Below, one piece after another: positions 56,493-64,000 of a stretch of 64,000 nt of DNA. The notes under the pieces are model-generated. The model did no database searches. It was not told the origin of the DNA and saw only the letters and a list, made by a program, of their open reading frames with translations. Position 1 is the stretch's first letter. Each line of letters opens with the position of its first letter. Both the position numbers and the translations under genes were made by a program. The DNA is from Nannocystis sp. RBIL2 (GTDB lineage Bacteria > Myxococcota_A > Polyangia > Nannocystales > Nannocystaceae): NCBI RefSeq assembly GCF_026626745.1, contig NZ_JAPNJW010000002.1, forward strand, positions 124,001 through 188,000. Reading direction: 5' to 3'.

Positions 56493-58619
56493 ATGACGAC
56501 AGCGACGACCGGCGCGCCAACTCTCTCACCGGGAACAGTGATCGACGGGACGTACACCCTCGGCGCGGTGGTGCGAGAGCGCGGCGGCAGCGTGACCTAC
56601 GAGGCCACGGACCTCAGCGGTGGTCAGGTGGAGGTCAGCGTGTACGCGGCCGGCTGCTTCGTCTCGCCGGTGGCGCTCGAGCGCAGCCTCCGCGAGCTGC
56701 GCCAGCTCGAGAAGGTCCAGTCGCCCCTCATCGTGCGGGTGATCGACACCGGCAAAATGTCGCAGGGCGGGATCTACGAGGTCCACGAGCGCCTCACCGG
56801 GGTGCCGCTGTCCAGCGCGGGCAGCCTGCCTCCGGCCGAGGTCGCGCAGATCGTCCACGACGTCGCCGCCGCGCTGGCGGCCGCGCAAAAGGTCGGGGTG
56901 GTCCACCGCAACCTCGGGGCCGACTCGATCCTGCGCGAGGGCAGCGACATCCGCCTGTTCAATTTCGCCGTCGGCGATCCGCAAGGCGGCGTCAGCTTCG
57001 GCGCCATCGATTGCATCGCGCCCGAGCAGGTCGAGGGCAAGAACATCGACGAGCGCACGCTGGTGTACAACCTCGCGGCGCTGACGTACCGCCTGCTCGC
57101 GGGCCAGTCGCTGTTCACGACAGAGGACACGGGCACTGCGCTGCTGCAGCACGCTGCCAGTCTTCCCCTCGAGACCTCGATGCCGGCGCCGCTGTTCGCG
57201 GGCCTGGCGAAGGATCCCAAGGCGCGGCCGGCGTTGTCCAAGTTCCTCGGCGATCTCGGCGACATCGTCCGCGACTTCCCGCGCGACCCTCGCGAGCAGG
57301 ACGACCCTATGAACGACCCCGACGCGCTCAATCCGGATCGCGCGGCCCCCAGCGGGGCTGCCACGCCCACCCCTGAACCCGCCGCGGCCACGCCGCCGCC
57401 GGCCGCCAAGCCGGTGCTCGGCGCGCCGCCGTCGGTCGGGCCCAAGATCGGCGCGCCGCCGTTGTTGGGACCGCCGACGATCGGCAAGCCGCCGGGCGTC
57501 GCGCCGCCGAGCGTGGCTGCGCCGACGTTCGCCCCGCCGAGCGTGGCGCCGCCGACCCTGTCGGCGCCCAACCTGTCGGCGCCGCCCGCCGCGGCCCCCA
57601 GCGCCACCGCGGGCACGCAGAGCGCCAAGCCCCGCACGCGCGGCTGGACCATGTTCATGGAGGCGACCGACGGCGAGTCCGGCGGCGCCCCGGCGCCCGG
57701 CGTGCCGGTCGGCGGTGCGTTGCCGGTGGCGACCCCCGTGGCTGCACCGGCCCCCGTGGCTGCGCCGGCCCCCGCGCCCGTTCAGGCGGCTGCCGCCGCG
57801 CCCGCGGCCGCGAGCGGCGAGGTCAAGCCGAGCACGCGCGGCTGGACGATGCTGATGGACGAGCCCGAGGCCGATCCGGCCACGCTCGCCGTCACCACGC
57901 CCGCGGCGGCCAGCGCCCCGGCGCCCGCCAGCCCGACAGTGCGCGGCTGGACGATGCTCGAGGAGCTCAACGACTCGCTGCCGGGCGTGCCCCCGCCGGC
58001 CGCTGCGCCCGCGCCCGCACCCACGCCCGAGAAGGCGGAGCCGGCCCCCGCGGCGGCTGCTGCGGCCGCCGGCGGTGCGCCGAGCTCGCGCGGCTGGACC
58101 ATGTTCATGGAGGCCGAGCTGCAGGGCAAGGAGGAGCCGAAGGCCGAGCCTGCGGCCGCCGACCCCGAGTTCTACGACGGCCAGGTCACCACCGACTCGG
58201 GCACCGTCGTCGCCTTCGCCCCGACCGCAGGGGCCCCGCAGGCCCGTCCGCGCGCCAGCGAGGCGCCGGCCGACCTGTCCCCAGGGACAGAAGAGATGAC
58301 CTCGTTCGGCTCGCGCTTCCGCAGCGCCGAGGCCGAGGCGCCGGCGCCCGCCGAGGCGGCCCCGCAGACGCCGCCCGACCTGCCGAGCTTCGCCGGCAAC
58401 TCGAGCTTCGACTTCGGCGGCCTCACGCCTCCGTCCAAGCCGCAGTCCGAGCCGGCCAAGCCGACGGTGTCGGCCGCGCAGCCCTCGACCCCGCCCGAGT
58501 CGGTGTTCGCCACCGCCGAGGCGGCCGAAGGCGCAGGCGGCGGCTCGAAGGTGCTGATCATCGTCATCGTGGTGCTGGTGATCGCCGCGGTCGCAGTGAT
58601 GGCGCTGACGAGCTCCTGA
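56493..58619 (+). CDS. Pseudokinase with four RGWTM motifs and C-terminal membrane anchor
   Basis: The product has 708 residues. Residues 15-265 have the Ser/Thr-kinase fold but the catalytic residues are lost: HRD is HRN140, the metal-binding Asn five residues later is Ser145, DFG is NFA (157-159), and no VAIK lysine is found (VEVSVYAAG); the APE motif (176-178) remains. A Pro/Ala-rich tail of about 400 residues contains four copies of a short motif, RGWTM, followed by FME, LMD, LEE or FME, with Arg at 383, 449, 484 and 533. One C-terminal helix (VLIIVIVVLVIAAVAVMAL) would anchor it. It is most likely a signalling scaffold whose RGWTM sites bind a partner. Confidence 0.82.
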   Translation: MTTATTGAPTLSPGTVIDGTYTLGAVVRERGGSVTYEATDLSGGQVEVSVYAAGCFVSPVALERSLRELRQLEKVQSPLIVRVIDTGKMSQGGIYEVHERLTGVPLSSAGSLPPAEVAQIVHDVAAALAAAQKVGVVHRNLGADSILREGSDIRLFNFAVGDPQGGVSFGAIDCIAPEQVEGKNIDERTLVYNLAALTYRLLAGQSLFTTEDTGTALLQHAASLPLETSMPAPLFAGLAKDPKARPALSKFLGDLGDIVRDFPRDPREQDDPMNDPDALNPDRAAPSGAATPTPEPAAATPPPAAKPVLGAPPSVGPKIGAPPLLGPPTIGKPPGVAPPSVAAPTFAPPSVAPPTLSAPNLSAPPAAAPSATAGTQSAKPRTRGWTMFMEATDGESGGAPAPGVPVGGALPVATPVAAPAPVAAPAPAPVQAAAAAPAAASGEVKPSTRGWTMLMDEPEADPATLAVTTPAAASAPAPASPTVRGWTMLEELNDSLPGVPPPAAAPAPAPTPEKAEPAPAAAAAAAGGAPSSRGWTMFMEAELQGKEEPKAEPAAADPEFYDGQVTTDSGTVVAFAPTAGAPQARPRASEAPADLSPGTEEMTSFGSRFRSAEAEAPAPAEAAPQTPPDLPSFAGNSSFDFGGLTPPSKPQSEPAKPTVSAAQPSTPPESVFATAEAAEGAGGGSKVLIIVIVVLVIAAVAVMALTSS

Positions 58620-58689
58620 GCCCACACGAGGCCAGGGAAGGGGCGTCCGGCAGGCCATGCCGGGCGCCTCTTCGCGTTCGTGGCGGTGC

Positions 58690-58860
58690 GGGTCTCTCGA
58701 CTGCTCGACCCTCGCGTTCGTGCAGTGCAGCCTCTCGGCCGCACGACCTTCGCACTCATGGCGGCGCATCGCTCGACCGTTGCGCTCATGGCGACGCGTC
58801 GCTCCATCGTTTCGGCGTACATCCGTGCGTCCTCGGCCGCTCGAGCTTCGCGTCTTTTGA
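58690..58860. repeat. Degenerate 30-32-nt tandem repeat
   Basis: Units such as CTCGACCGTTGCGCTCATGG and ACGACCTTCGCACTCATGG, each followed by CGNCGCRTCG, recur about three to four times. The gap 58620-59231 holds this, a hairpin and an array; I see no gene in it. Confidence 0.5.
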
Positions 58861-59130
58861 CCGCTCGACTTTAGCGTCGTGGCGGGTTGTGTCGGTGGCT
58901 CGGCGCGCACAGCGACACGATCTCGCTCTGCAGCGGCGGGCGACGACGAAGATCTGTAAATCTTCGCCCCGCAGCAGCGACCTCAGGGCCGAGCTCGAGC
59001 GCCAGTCTGTGCGGCTGCGAAGGCCTCTCACCGCATATCCCGACCGCCGTTCATCTTCGGGCCGTGTCACCCGCAAATGCCGGCTCAAAATCCCGAGCGC
59101 GCCGGTCGATCTACAGCTCGCCTCGAGCGC

Positions 59131-59160
59131 GAAGGGCCTGTCCTCGTGGACAGGCCCTTC
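59131..59160. terminator. 13-bp perfect stem, TCGT loop
   Basis: GAAGGGCCTGTCC and its exact complement GGACAGGCCCTTC flank a 4-nt loop (59144-59147). The loop-proximal half CCTGTCC/GGACAGG is the same as the window-wide repeat family. A T-rich tail is weak. It lies downstream of the pseudokinase and before a convergent array. Confidence 0.75.
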
Positions 59161-59174
59161 ATCTCAGGTCCGTT

Positions 59175-59220
59175 CCGACATGTCCCCGAGGACATGCCCC
59201 TATGGACATGCTCCTTCGGC
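59175..59220. repeat. GGACATGTCC-family array before a convergent gene
   Basis: GACATGTCCCCGAGGACATGCC can form a 7-bp stem (59179-59185 with 59190-59196) with a CCGA loop. A third copy, GGACATGCTCC, follows. It abuts the stop of the leftward acidic protein. Confidence 0.7.
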
Positions 59221-59231
59221 CAGACGCGTGC

Positions 59232-59534
59232 TCAGGCCTGCTCTTCTTCGTCGATCTCCGGCAGCTGGTACACGATCGTGCGGTCCTGCTGCTGGCCCTC
59301 GACGACCTCGACTTCGCCCTCACCCTCGACCTCGCCTTCACCCTCGCCGGCGTCGACATCAGTGTCGACGATCTCTTCGTCCGCCTCGGCCTCGGCCTCG
59401 ACCCCCTCGTAGTTGTCGACCACCGACTCGGTGGCGACCGGCGTGGGGCTCGACACAGGGATGTTGAGGGCGTTGCCCGCCTTCCAGTCCTCGATGGCTC
59501 TGCACAGCACGGCGTAGTCGATCATCGGCGGCAT
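59232..59534 (-). CDS. Small acidic protein, 100 aa
   Basis: From the ATG at 59534 the product starts MPPMIDYAVLCRAIEDWKAG and continues with a VATESVVDNYEG segment. The rest is extremely acidic with Glu/Gly/Val repeats (EGEGEVEGEGEVEVV), ending IDEEEQA. It has no signal or membrane helix. The N-terminal 40 residues may form a small helical domain. Codon use and position (downstream of tmk, same strand, 118 nt away) support a real gene, but short length and low complexity leave some doubt. The function is unknown. Confidence 0.6.
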   Translation of the reverse strand: MPPMIDYAVLCRAIEDWKAGNALNIPVSSPTPVATESVVDNYEGVEAEAEADEEIVDTDVDAGEGEGEVEGEGEVEVVEGQQQDRTIVYQLPEIDEEEQA

Positions 59535-59652
59535 GGTAGTCCGCGGGCGTGGCGCCGCGCAACCTGGTCGGCCCGCCCATGCGCCGGTGATACGCCGGGT
59601 TCGCGGATCCCGGCGCTCGCGGCTGACGGCAGTCGCCCGGGGCCGGCCACGC

Positions 59653-60276
59653 CTACAGCCCGCGCTGGGCGCAGACCTCGCCGATCTGAGCCGTGACCTG
59701 ATCGGGGGGCAGAGTGCCGTCCAAAACCACGATCTCGCCCAGGTCTCCGCGCTCGCGGGCCGCGTCGTAGAGGCGGGCGACGCGGCGCTGCAGCTCGAGC
59801 GCGTCGAAGCGCTCGCTGACGGCGGCGCCCTCGGCGGCGCGGCGCTGGACGCGGGCGAACGCCACTTCGGCGGGCACGCGGAGGAAGACGTAGAGATCGG
59901 GCGCCGGGGCCGCGTGGTTGATCGAGCGGACCCAGTCGAGATCGCAGTCGAGGGACTGGTACGCGAGCGAGGACAGGAGGTAGCGATCGGAGACGACGAC
60001 GCAGCCGCGGCGGCGGGCCGGATCGATCTCGTGCGCGATGTGCTCGAGGCGATCCGCCGCGAACAGGAGGGCCAGCGCCGCGGGATCGATGGGTTCGGCC
60101 TCGACGTGGAGGCGCTCGCGGATAAGCCGGCCGATCGCGCCGCCGCTGGGCTCGCGGGTCTCGTGCACCTCGTGGCCGCGCTGTCGGAGCCAATGCGCCA
60201 GCGCGCGCGTCTGCAGCGTCGTGCCGCTCCCGTCGATCCCCTCGATGGCGATGAAACGTCCGCCTGACTCACGCAT
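59653..60276 (-). CDS. tmk: Thymidylate kinase, P-loop lysine replaced by threonine
   Basis: The product has 207 residues from ATG 60276. The P-loop reads FIAIEGIDGSGTTLQT; Lys is expected where Thr19 stands. The dTMP-binding parts are TREPSGGAIGRLIRERL, LLFAADRLEHI and SDRYLLSSLAYQSLD. The lid region VQRRAAEGAAVSERFD follows. Apart from the Lys the sequence is a standard dTMP kinase, and GSGTT forms exist in other bacterial homologs, so function is likely kept. It would make dTDP for DNA synthesis. It is followed by the small acidic protein. Confidence 0.92.
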   Translation of the reverse strand: MRESGGRFIAIEGIDGSGTTLQTRALAHWLRQRGHEVHETREPSGGAIGRLIRERLHVEAEPIDPAALALLFAADRLEHIAHEIDPARRRGCVVVSDRYLLSSLAYQSLDCDLDWVRSINHAAPAPDLYVFLRVPAEVAFARVQRRAAEGAAVSERFDALELQRRVARLYDAARERGDLGEIVVLDGTLPPDQVTAQIGEVCAQRGL

Positions 60277-60393
60277 CGCGGACGAGCCTAGCAAAAGTCG
60301 CGCGCGCCTTGGCGCGTCCGGCCTCGGTCGCGGATTCCTCGCTCAGGGAGCGCCCGCGTGGCACACTCGCTCCGGCCCAAGGAGTCTTCGCCT

Positions 60394-61448
60394 GTGAATC
60401 AGCACCCGCCGTCCTCCACTGTACCGCTGGGCAGCTCGCAGAACCCCGCCCAGCCGCAGTACGTGCCCGCACAGCTCGGCGTGGCAGTGCAGCTCCCCGG
60501 GTCCTCGCGCAGCCCCACCCGGGCGCGGCGCCGCTGCCGGGGCAACAGCCGTACCCGCAGGCGCAGCATCCGCCGCCGGGCGCCTATCCCCAGGGACAGG
60601 TGCCGATGGCCGCCCAGCAGCACCCCGGCCAGTACCCGCCGGGGCAGTATCCACCGGGCCAGTACCCGCCCGGTCAGTACCCGCCGCCCGGCCAGTACCC
60701 GCAGGGCGCCTATCCCCAGGGACAGGTGCCGCAGCAGCCGGTGCAGCAGGCCCACCATCACCCGCAGTCGGGTCCGGTGCCGCCGCCGCCCGGCAACGCC
60801 CGCATGGACGAGCTGCAGACCGGCGGCTCGCGCACCGTGTTCGAGTTCACGGGCACCCACGCCAAGCCCGAGGCCGGCGGACGCACCTTCGTCGGCAGCC
60901 TCGACAGCATGCCTGACCTGTCGCGCGAGCGACCCGAGCGCATGGCCAGCAACCTCAGCCCGGGCATGCCCTCGTGGCTGATCGTGCTCGTCGGCCTGCT
61001 GGTCGTCGGCGGTGGCGCGGCCTATGCCGCGTTCCTCGGCGGCAAGGCCACCGAAGAGACCGTCAACGCCGCGCCCGCCGAGACGCCGCCGCCCGCCGCG
61101 ACCGCCGGGACCCCGCCGGCCGCGGTCGATCCCGCCGCCGCCGCGGGCACGCCGCCCGTCGCGGGTGTGCCTCCGGTCGCAGGGACGCCGCCTGCTGCCG
61201 GGACGCCGCCTGCCGCGGGCACGCCGCCCGCTGCCGGGACGCCGCCGGCGACCACGCCGCCTGCGACCACGCCGCCCGCGACCACGCCGACTCCCACGCC
61301 CGAGCCGGCCAAGACGACGCCGAAGAAGACGACGCCGAAGAAGACGACGCCGAAGCCGGAGCCGCCCAAGGAAGAGCCCAAGAAGACCATCAAGCCGAGC
61401 AAGCCGCCGCGCGAGGGTCTGGGCGACCTCCCGCCGCCGCCCAAGTGA
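60394..61448 (+). CDS. Pro/Gln-rich single-pass membrane protein, probable frameshift near 60493-60501
   Basis: GTG 60394 has GGAG 9 nt upstream and starts VNQHPPSSTVPLGSSQNP, which reads naturally to about 60495. The frame then turns Arg-rich, while a second frame continues as QPHPGAAPLPGQQPYPQAQ to the stop at 61448. A one-base change in CTCCCCGGG (60493-60501) would join them, to about 350 residues. The main part has GQYPPGQYPPGQYPPGQYPP-type repeats, one membrane helix (SWLIVLVGLLVVGGGAAYAAFLGG), AGTPPA repeats and KTTPKKTTPKK, ending in a basic tail. It resembles other low-complexity myxobacterial scaffold proteins. Function is unknown. Confidence 0.68.
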
Positions 61449-61485
61449 GCGTTACGCGGCCGGCGTGCCGCAGCGTGAGCCGCGA

Positions 61486-61515
61486 GAGGGCCCTGTCCCG
61501 GTGGACAGGGCTCTT
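61486..61515 (+). terminator. GC-rich hairpin with CGGT loop and TTCGTTT tail
   Basis: CCCTGTCC (61491-61498) pairs with GGACAGGG (61503-61510) around CGGT, and the stem extends by about five further pairs with two G-T. TTCGTTT follows. It lies 37 nt after the stop of the Pro/Gln-rich gene. Confidence 0.75.
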
Positions 61516-61519
61516 CGTT

Positions 61520-61682
61520 TATGTCGCAAGAGACATGTCCCCGCGCGCAGCAGCCGTCGCCGCGCCGGGCGCCCCGGAACCGCACGGCTCAGCGTGGGGT
61601 AAACCTGTCGTTCGCGCCATGCCCCCGGAGACATGTCCCCGAGGCCCTGTCGCGTCGAACCTGTCCTCGAGAACCTGCCCGA
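61520..61682. repeat. GGACATGTCC-family array between convergent genes
   Basis: ATGTCGCAAGAGACATGTCC lies at 61520-61539. A second cluster at 61617-61682 has CCATGCCCCC, AGACATGTCCCC, GGCCCTGTCG, AACCTGTCC and AACCTGCCC. The cores become CCTGTCC toward the end of the L,D-transpeptidase gene, linking the CATGTCC and CCTGTCC forms. Confidence 0.7.
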
Positions 61683-63269
61683 TCAGACACCCGGCGGCTC
61701 GGCGCGGGCGACCAGGACCTCGTCCTCGCCGGCGGGCTCGACCTCGGTCCGGCGGTCGGGCGACGGCTCCAGCCCCTTGCGCACGCGCACCACGCTGCCC
61801 GGGCGGTCGCCGTGCTCGTAGGCCGTCATCCAGCCGGGCGGCAGCTGCGGGCCGGTGCGCTCGAACACGTAGCGGGCGTCGCGGGGCGACAGGTTGACGC
61901 AGCCGTGGCTCTTGCGGTGGCCGAAGCCGTCGTGCCAGTACGCGCCGTGGAGGGCGAAGCGGCGGAAGAAGTACTGCACCCACGGCACGGCCTCGACGTG
62001 GTACGGCGAGTCCTCGGCGTCCTCGGCGCGGTTGCGCATCGGCCCGTAGGCGAGCTTGTTGCGGATCCGGTAGACCCCGCGCGGCGTGGCGGTGTTGGGC
62101 TTGTGGCCGGTGCCGCTCGACACCAGGGTCACGAAGATCGGCTGCTGCCCGCGCATCACCGCCAGCGTCTGCTGACCGACGTCGACGTCGACCCAGGTCT
62201 CGTCGTCGCGGATGTCGTCGAGGGCCGGGCCGTCGACCCATAGGCGCAGCTTGTCGGCCTCGACGTAAGCGGACACGCCGGGGCCGAAGTGGTCGGGGAT
62301 CTCGAACCACCGCGCCCCGCCGCCGCGCAGCGGCTCGGGCTTCACGTCGAGCGCCTGGTGGTACTCGAGCTGACCGTCGAGCGCGGCCTTGAGGCTCGGC
62401 TGGCGCCGCAACACCGCCTCGCGGGAGACCGTCCACGCGGCCGCGAGCCCGGCCGGGATCGGGCGCACGGTCAGCTCGCGGCCGGAGAACTCGCTCGGCT
62501 TCTCGAACTTCAGCCCCTCGAGCGGCACGACCTGCTCGGCCCCGTCGAGCATCACCTTGCCGTGGCCGGGGATCTGGATCTCCTCGACGAACGCGTACTG
62601 ATGATTGGCCGCCAGGATCTCGAGCGGCTCGGCCCCCTGCGTCAGGGCGAACTTGCTCTTGTAGCGCGGCACCTCGACCAGCAGGTTGCCCTGCCGATCG
62701 GCCCGCGGCTTGGCGTAGATGAAGGGCACCAGCAGGCCCTCCGGGATCAGCGGCTGCAGCACCGGCTCGCGGTCGTCGGCCACCGCGTTCTTGAGGCAGG
62801 CGTAGCTGTCGTGGTCGACGCGGGCCCAGCCCTCGCCGGGGCAATCTGTCCCCGAGACCAGCTCGAACACGGAGAAGGTGCTGCCGCCGTCGATGCGGCC
62901 GCGCATGTCGCTGCCGTGGCGCGGCGCGGCGTAGACGACGATGGTCCGCGCGGCCCCGCGGATGCCGAGCGGGAGCGGCCGCGTCACGACCTCGGGCGTC
63001 GCCACCTTCGGCGCCTCGCCGGGCGCGGCGGCCGGGCGCGGCGGCTCCGATGGGGCGTCGCCGGGTTCGGCCCAGGGCTCGTCGTCCGCGTGCGCGGCCT
63101 CGCGGACGGCGCCCGGACGGCCGACCGCCACGTACGCGTCCTCGTCGCCGTCCTCGTCGCAGCTCGGCCCGAACGTCAGCAGGGCGGCGGTGGGACCGAT
63201 GGGCAGCGCGAGGCCGGCGAGGGCAGCCAGCCAGGCGGGGCGTGAGGTTCGTACGGGGGGGGCGGACAT
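61683..63269 (-). CDS. L,D-transpeptidase (YkuD domain)
   Basis: From ATG 63269 the product has 528 residues; the sequence MSAPPVRTSRPAWLAALAGLALPIGPTAALLTFGPSCDED forms a signal or anchor. An acidic Pro-rich linker follows. Residues about 130-200 (RTIVVYAAPRHGSDMRGRIDGGSTFSVFELVSG) look like an SH3-type wall-binding domain. The YkuD domain has TPRGVYRIRNKLAYG, FALHGAYWHDGFGHRKSHGCVNLSPRDARYVF with the catalytic Cys457. It forms 3-3 cross-links or attaches proteins to peptidoglycan in the periplasm. The gene is divergent from the MoxR gene, and convergent with the Pro/Gln-rich gene. Confidence 0.9.
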   Translation of the reverse strand: MSAPPVRTSRPAWLAALAGLALPIGPTAALLTFGPSCDEDGDEDAYVAVGRPGAVREAAHADDEPWAEPGDAPSEPPRPAAAPGEAPKVATPEVVTRPLPLGIRGAARTIVVYAAPRHGSDMRGRIDGGSTFSVFELVSGTDCPGEGWARVDHDSYACLKNAVADDREPVLQPLIPEGLLVPFIYAKPRADRQGNLLVEVPRYKSKFALTQGAEPLEILAANHQYAFVEEIQIPGHGKVMLDGAEQVVPLEGLKFEKPSEFSGRELTVRPIPAGLAAAWTVSREAVLRRQPSLKAALDGQLEYHQALDVKPEPLRGGGARWFEIPDHFGPGVSAYVEADKLRLWVDGPALDDIRDDETWVDVDVGQQTLAVMRGQQPIFVTLVSSGTGHKPNTATPRGVYRIRNKLAYGPMRNRAEDAEDSPYHVEAVPWVQYFFRRFALHGAYWHDGFGHRKSHGCVNLSPRDARYVFERTGPQLPPGWMTAYEHGDRPGSVVRVRKGLEPSPDRRTEVEPAGEDEVLVARAEPPGV

Positions 63270-63285
63270 GATCGGGGCGGGGGTT

Positions 63286-64000
63286 GTGCCAAGCTCTTCG
63301 GAAGTGCAGAGCTTCTCAGGGACTTCCGAGTACATCGTCTCTCCCGAACTGTCGCGCGCCGTCGACGTCGCGGTCGCACTCGGCCGGCCGCTGCTCGTCA
63401 AGGGCGAGCCCGGCACCGGGAAGACGCTTCTGGCGCGAGATATCGCCAATTTCTTCGAGTGTCCACTGGAGCGCTGGCATGTCAAATCGACGACGAAAGC
63501 GGTCGACGGACTGTATCAGTACGACGCGGTACGGCGCCTGCACGACTCGCGGTTCGGCGACGGCGACGTGCGCGACATCTCTCGCTACATCAGCATGGGG
63601 CCGCTCGGCCGCGCGTTCGCCAGCGAGCGGCGGGTCGTGGTCCTCATCGACGAGATCGACAAGGCCGACCTCGAGTTTCCGAACGACCTGCTCCATGAGC
63701 TCGACGCGATGGAGTTCACCGTCCCCGAGACCGGCGCCGTCGTCGCGGCCCGTCAGCGGCCGATCGTGATCATCACCAGCAACAACGAGAAGGAGATGCC
63801 CGACGCCTTCTTGCGCCGCTGCGTGTTCCACTGGATCGAGTTCCCCGACAAGGCGCTCATGGCGCGAATCGTCCGCGTCCACCACCCGGACGTCGAGGAC
63901 AAGCTGCTCGCCGGCGCGCTCGAGGCGTTCTACACCCTGCGGGCGGTCGAGGGCCTGCGCAAGCCGCCGAGCACCAGCGAGCTCATCGACTGGCTGTCGG
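63286..64000 (+). CDS. MoxR-family AAA+ ATPase, 5' part (continues past window end)
   Basis: At least 238 residues are visible, from GTG 63286 or GTG 63304. Walker A is LLVKGEPGTGKTLLARDIA, Walker B is RVVVLIDEIDKADLEF, sensor 1 is IVIITSNNEKEMPDAFLRRC with the arginine finger. A CPLERWHVKSTTKAVDGLYQYDAVRRL segment is typical of this subgroup. MoxR ATPases act with VWA-domain proteins as chaperones; a VWA partner is expected downstream beyond the window. It diverges from the L,D-transpeptidase gene with 16 nt between the putative starts, so they share a promoter region. Confidence 0.92.
   Translation, partial: MPSSSEVQSFSGTSEYIVSPELSRAVDVAVALGRPLLVKGEPGTGKTLLARDIANFFECPLERWHVKSTTKAVDGLYQYDAVRRLHDSRFGDGDVRDISRYISMGPLGRAFASERRVVVLIDEIDKADLEFPNDLLHELDAMEFTVPETGAVVAARQRPIVIITSNNEKEMPDAFLRRCVFHWIEFPDKALMARIVRVHHPDVEDKLLAGALEAFYTLRAVEGLRKPPSTSELIDWLS

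Overview
The window is about 64 kb of very GC-rich DNA from what looks like a myxobacterium (phylum Myxococcota). The evidence is the many outer-membrane beta-barrels and lipoproteins, a kinase-like scaffold with a Pro/Ala-rich tail, TPR and leucine-rich lipoproteins, and a 13-haem cytochrome. A complete Na+-translocating NADH:quinone reductase operon beside futalosine-pathway menaquinone genes would suit a marine or salt-tolerant line such as Nannocystaceae. That placement is inference, since no rRNA gene is present. One tRNA gene, tRNA-Arg(UCG), was found; there is no CRISPR array, insertion sequence or prophage. LAYOUT. 1-7.4 kb: end of a beta-barrel gene, two hypothetical genes, a leucine-rich lipoprotein and a large lipoprotein. 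7.6-10.4 kb: a porin-like barrel followed at once by a 13-haem c-type cytochrome, a candidate electron conduit. 10.5-15.4 kb: a frameshifted metallophosphoesterase, a hypothetical gene, the tRNA, an outer-membrane protein, and a DUF418 membrane protein divergent from a TetR regulator with two operator-like sites between them. 15.5-23.5 kb: a class A penicillin-binding protein with a membrane-anchored partner, NamZ-type muramidase, and a NadD-DUF2520 fusion. 23.7-26.1 kb: a lipoprotein propeller and an RsbR-like PAS-STAS protein. 26.3-35.8 kb: one block, read leftward, with a fused MqnA-MqnC protein, nqrABCDEF, apbE and nqrM. 35.9-39.3 kb: tandem Uma2 genes (one truncated), an outer-membrane protein and the NAD(P)HX repair enzyme. 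39.7-46.2 kb: TPR lipoprotein, ABC ATPase, ABC-2 permease/GldG fusion and DUF4340 protein. 46.6-51.8 kb: three lipoproteins (two Cys-rich paralogs), a solute-binding protein, a 51-aa secreted peptide and another barrel. 52-56.2 kb: yicC, gmk, a RelA/SpoT homolog and a 58-aa basic protein. 56.5-64 kb: a pseudokinase with repeated RGWTM motifs, an acidic protein, tmk, a Pro/Gln-rich membrane protein with a probable frameshift, an L,D-transpeptidase and the start of a MoxR ATPase. MAIN UNUSUAL SIGNAL. A family of short palindromic repeats, core GGACATGTCC with about 4-nt linkers, occurs at about 17 places. Most are in the gaps after gene ends, chiefly between convergent genes. Neighbouring copies can fold as CATGTCC-N4-GGACATG hairpins, suggesting bidirectional terminators. 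Related single copies (GGGACAGGTC and variants) lie inside coding sequences in several reading frames, and some arrays invade coding linkers. The distribution resembles DNA-uptake sequences of Neisseria and Pasteurellaceae, but no function is shown here.
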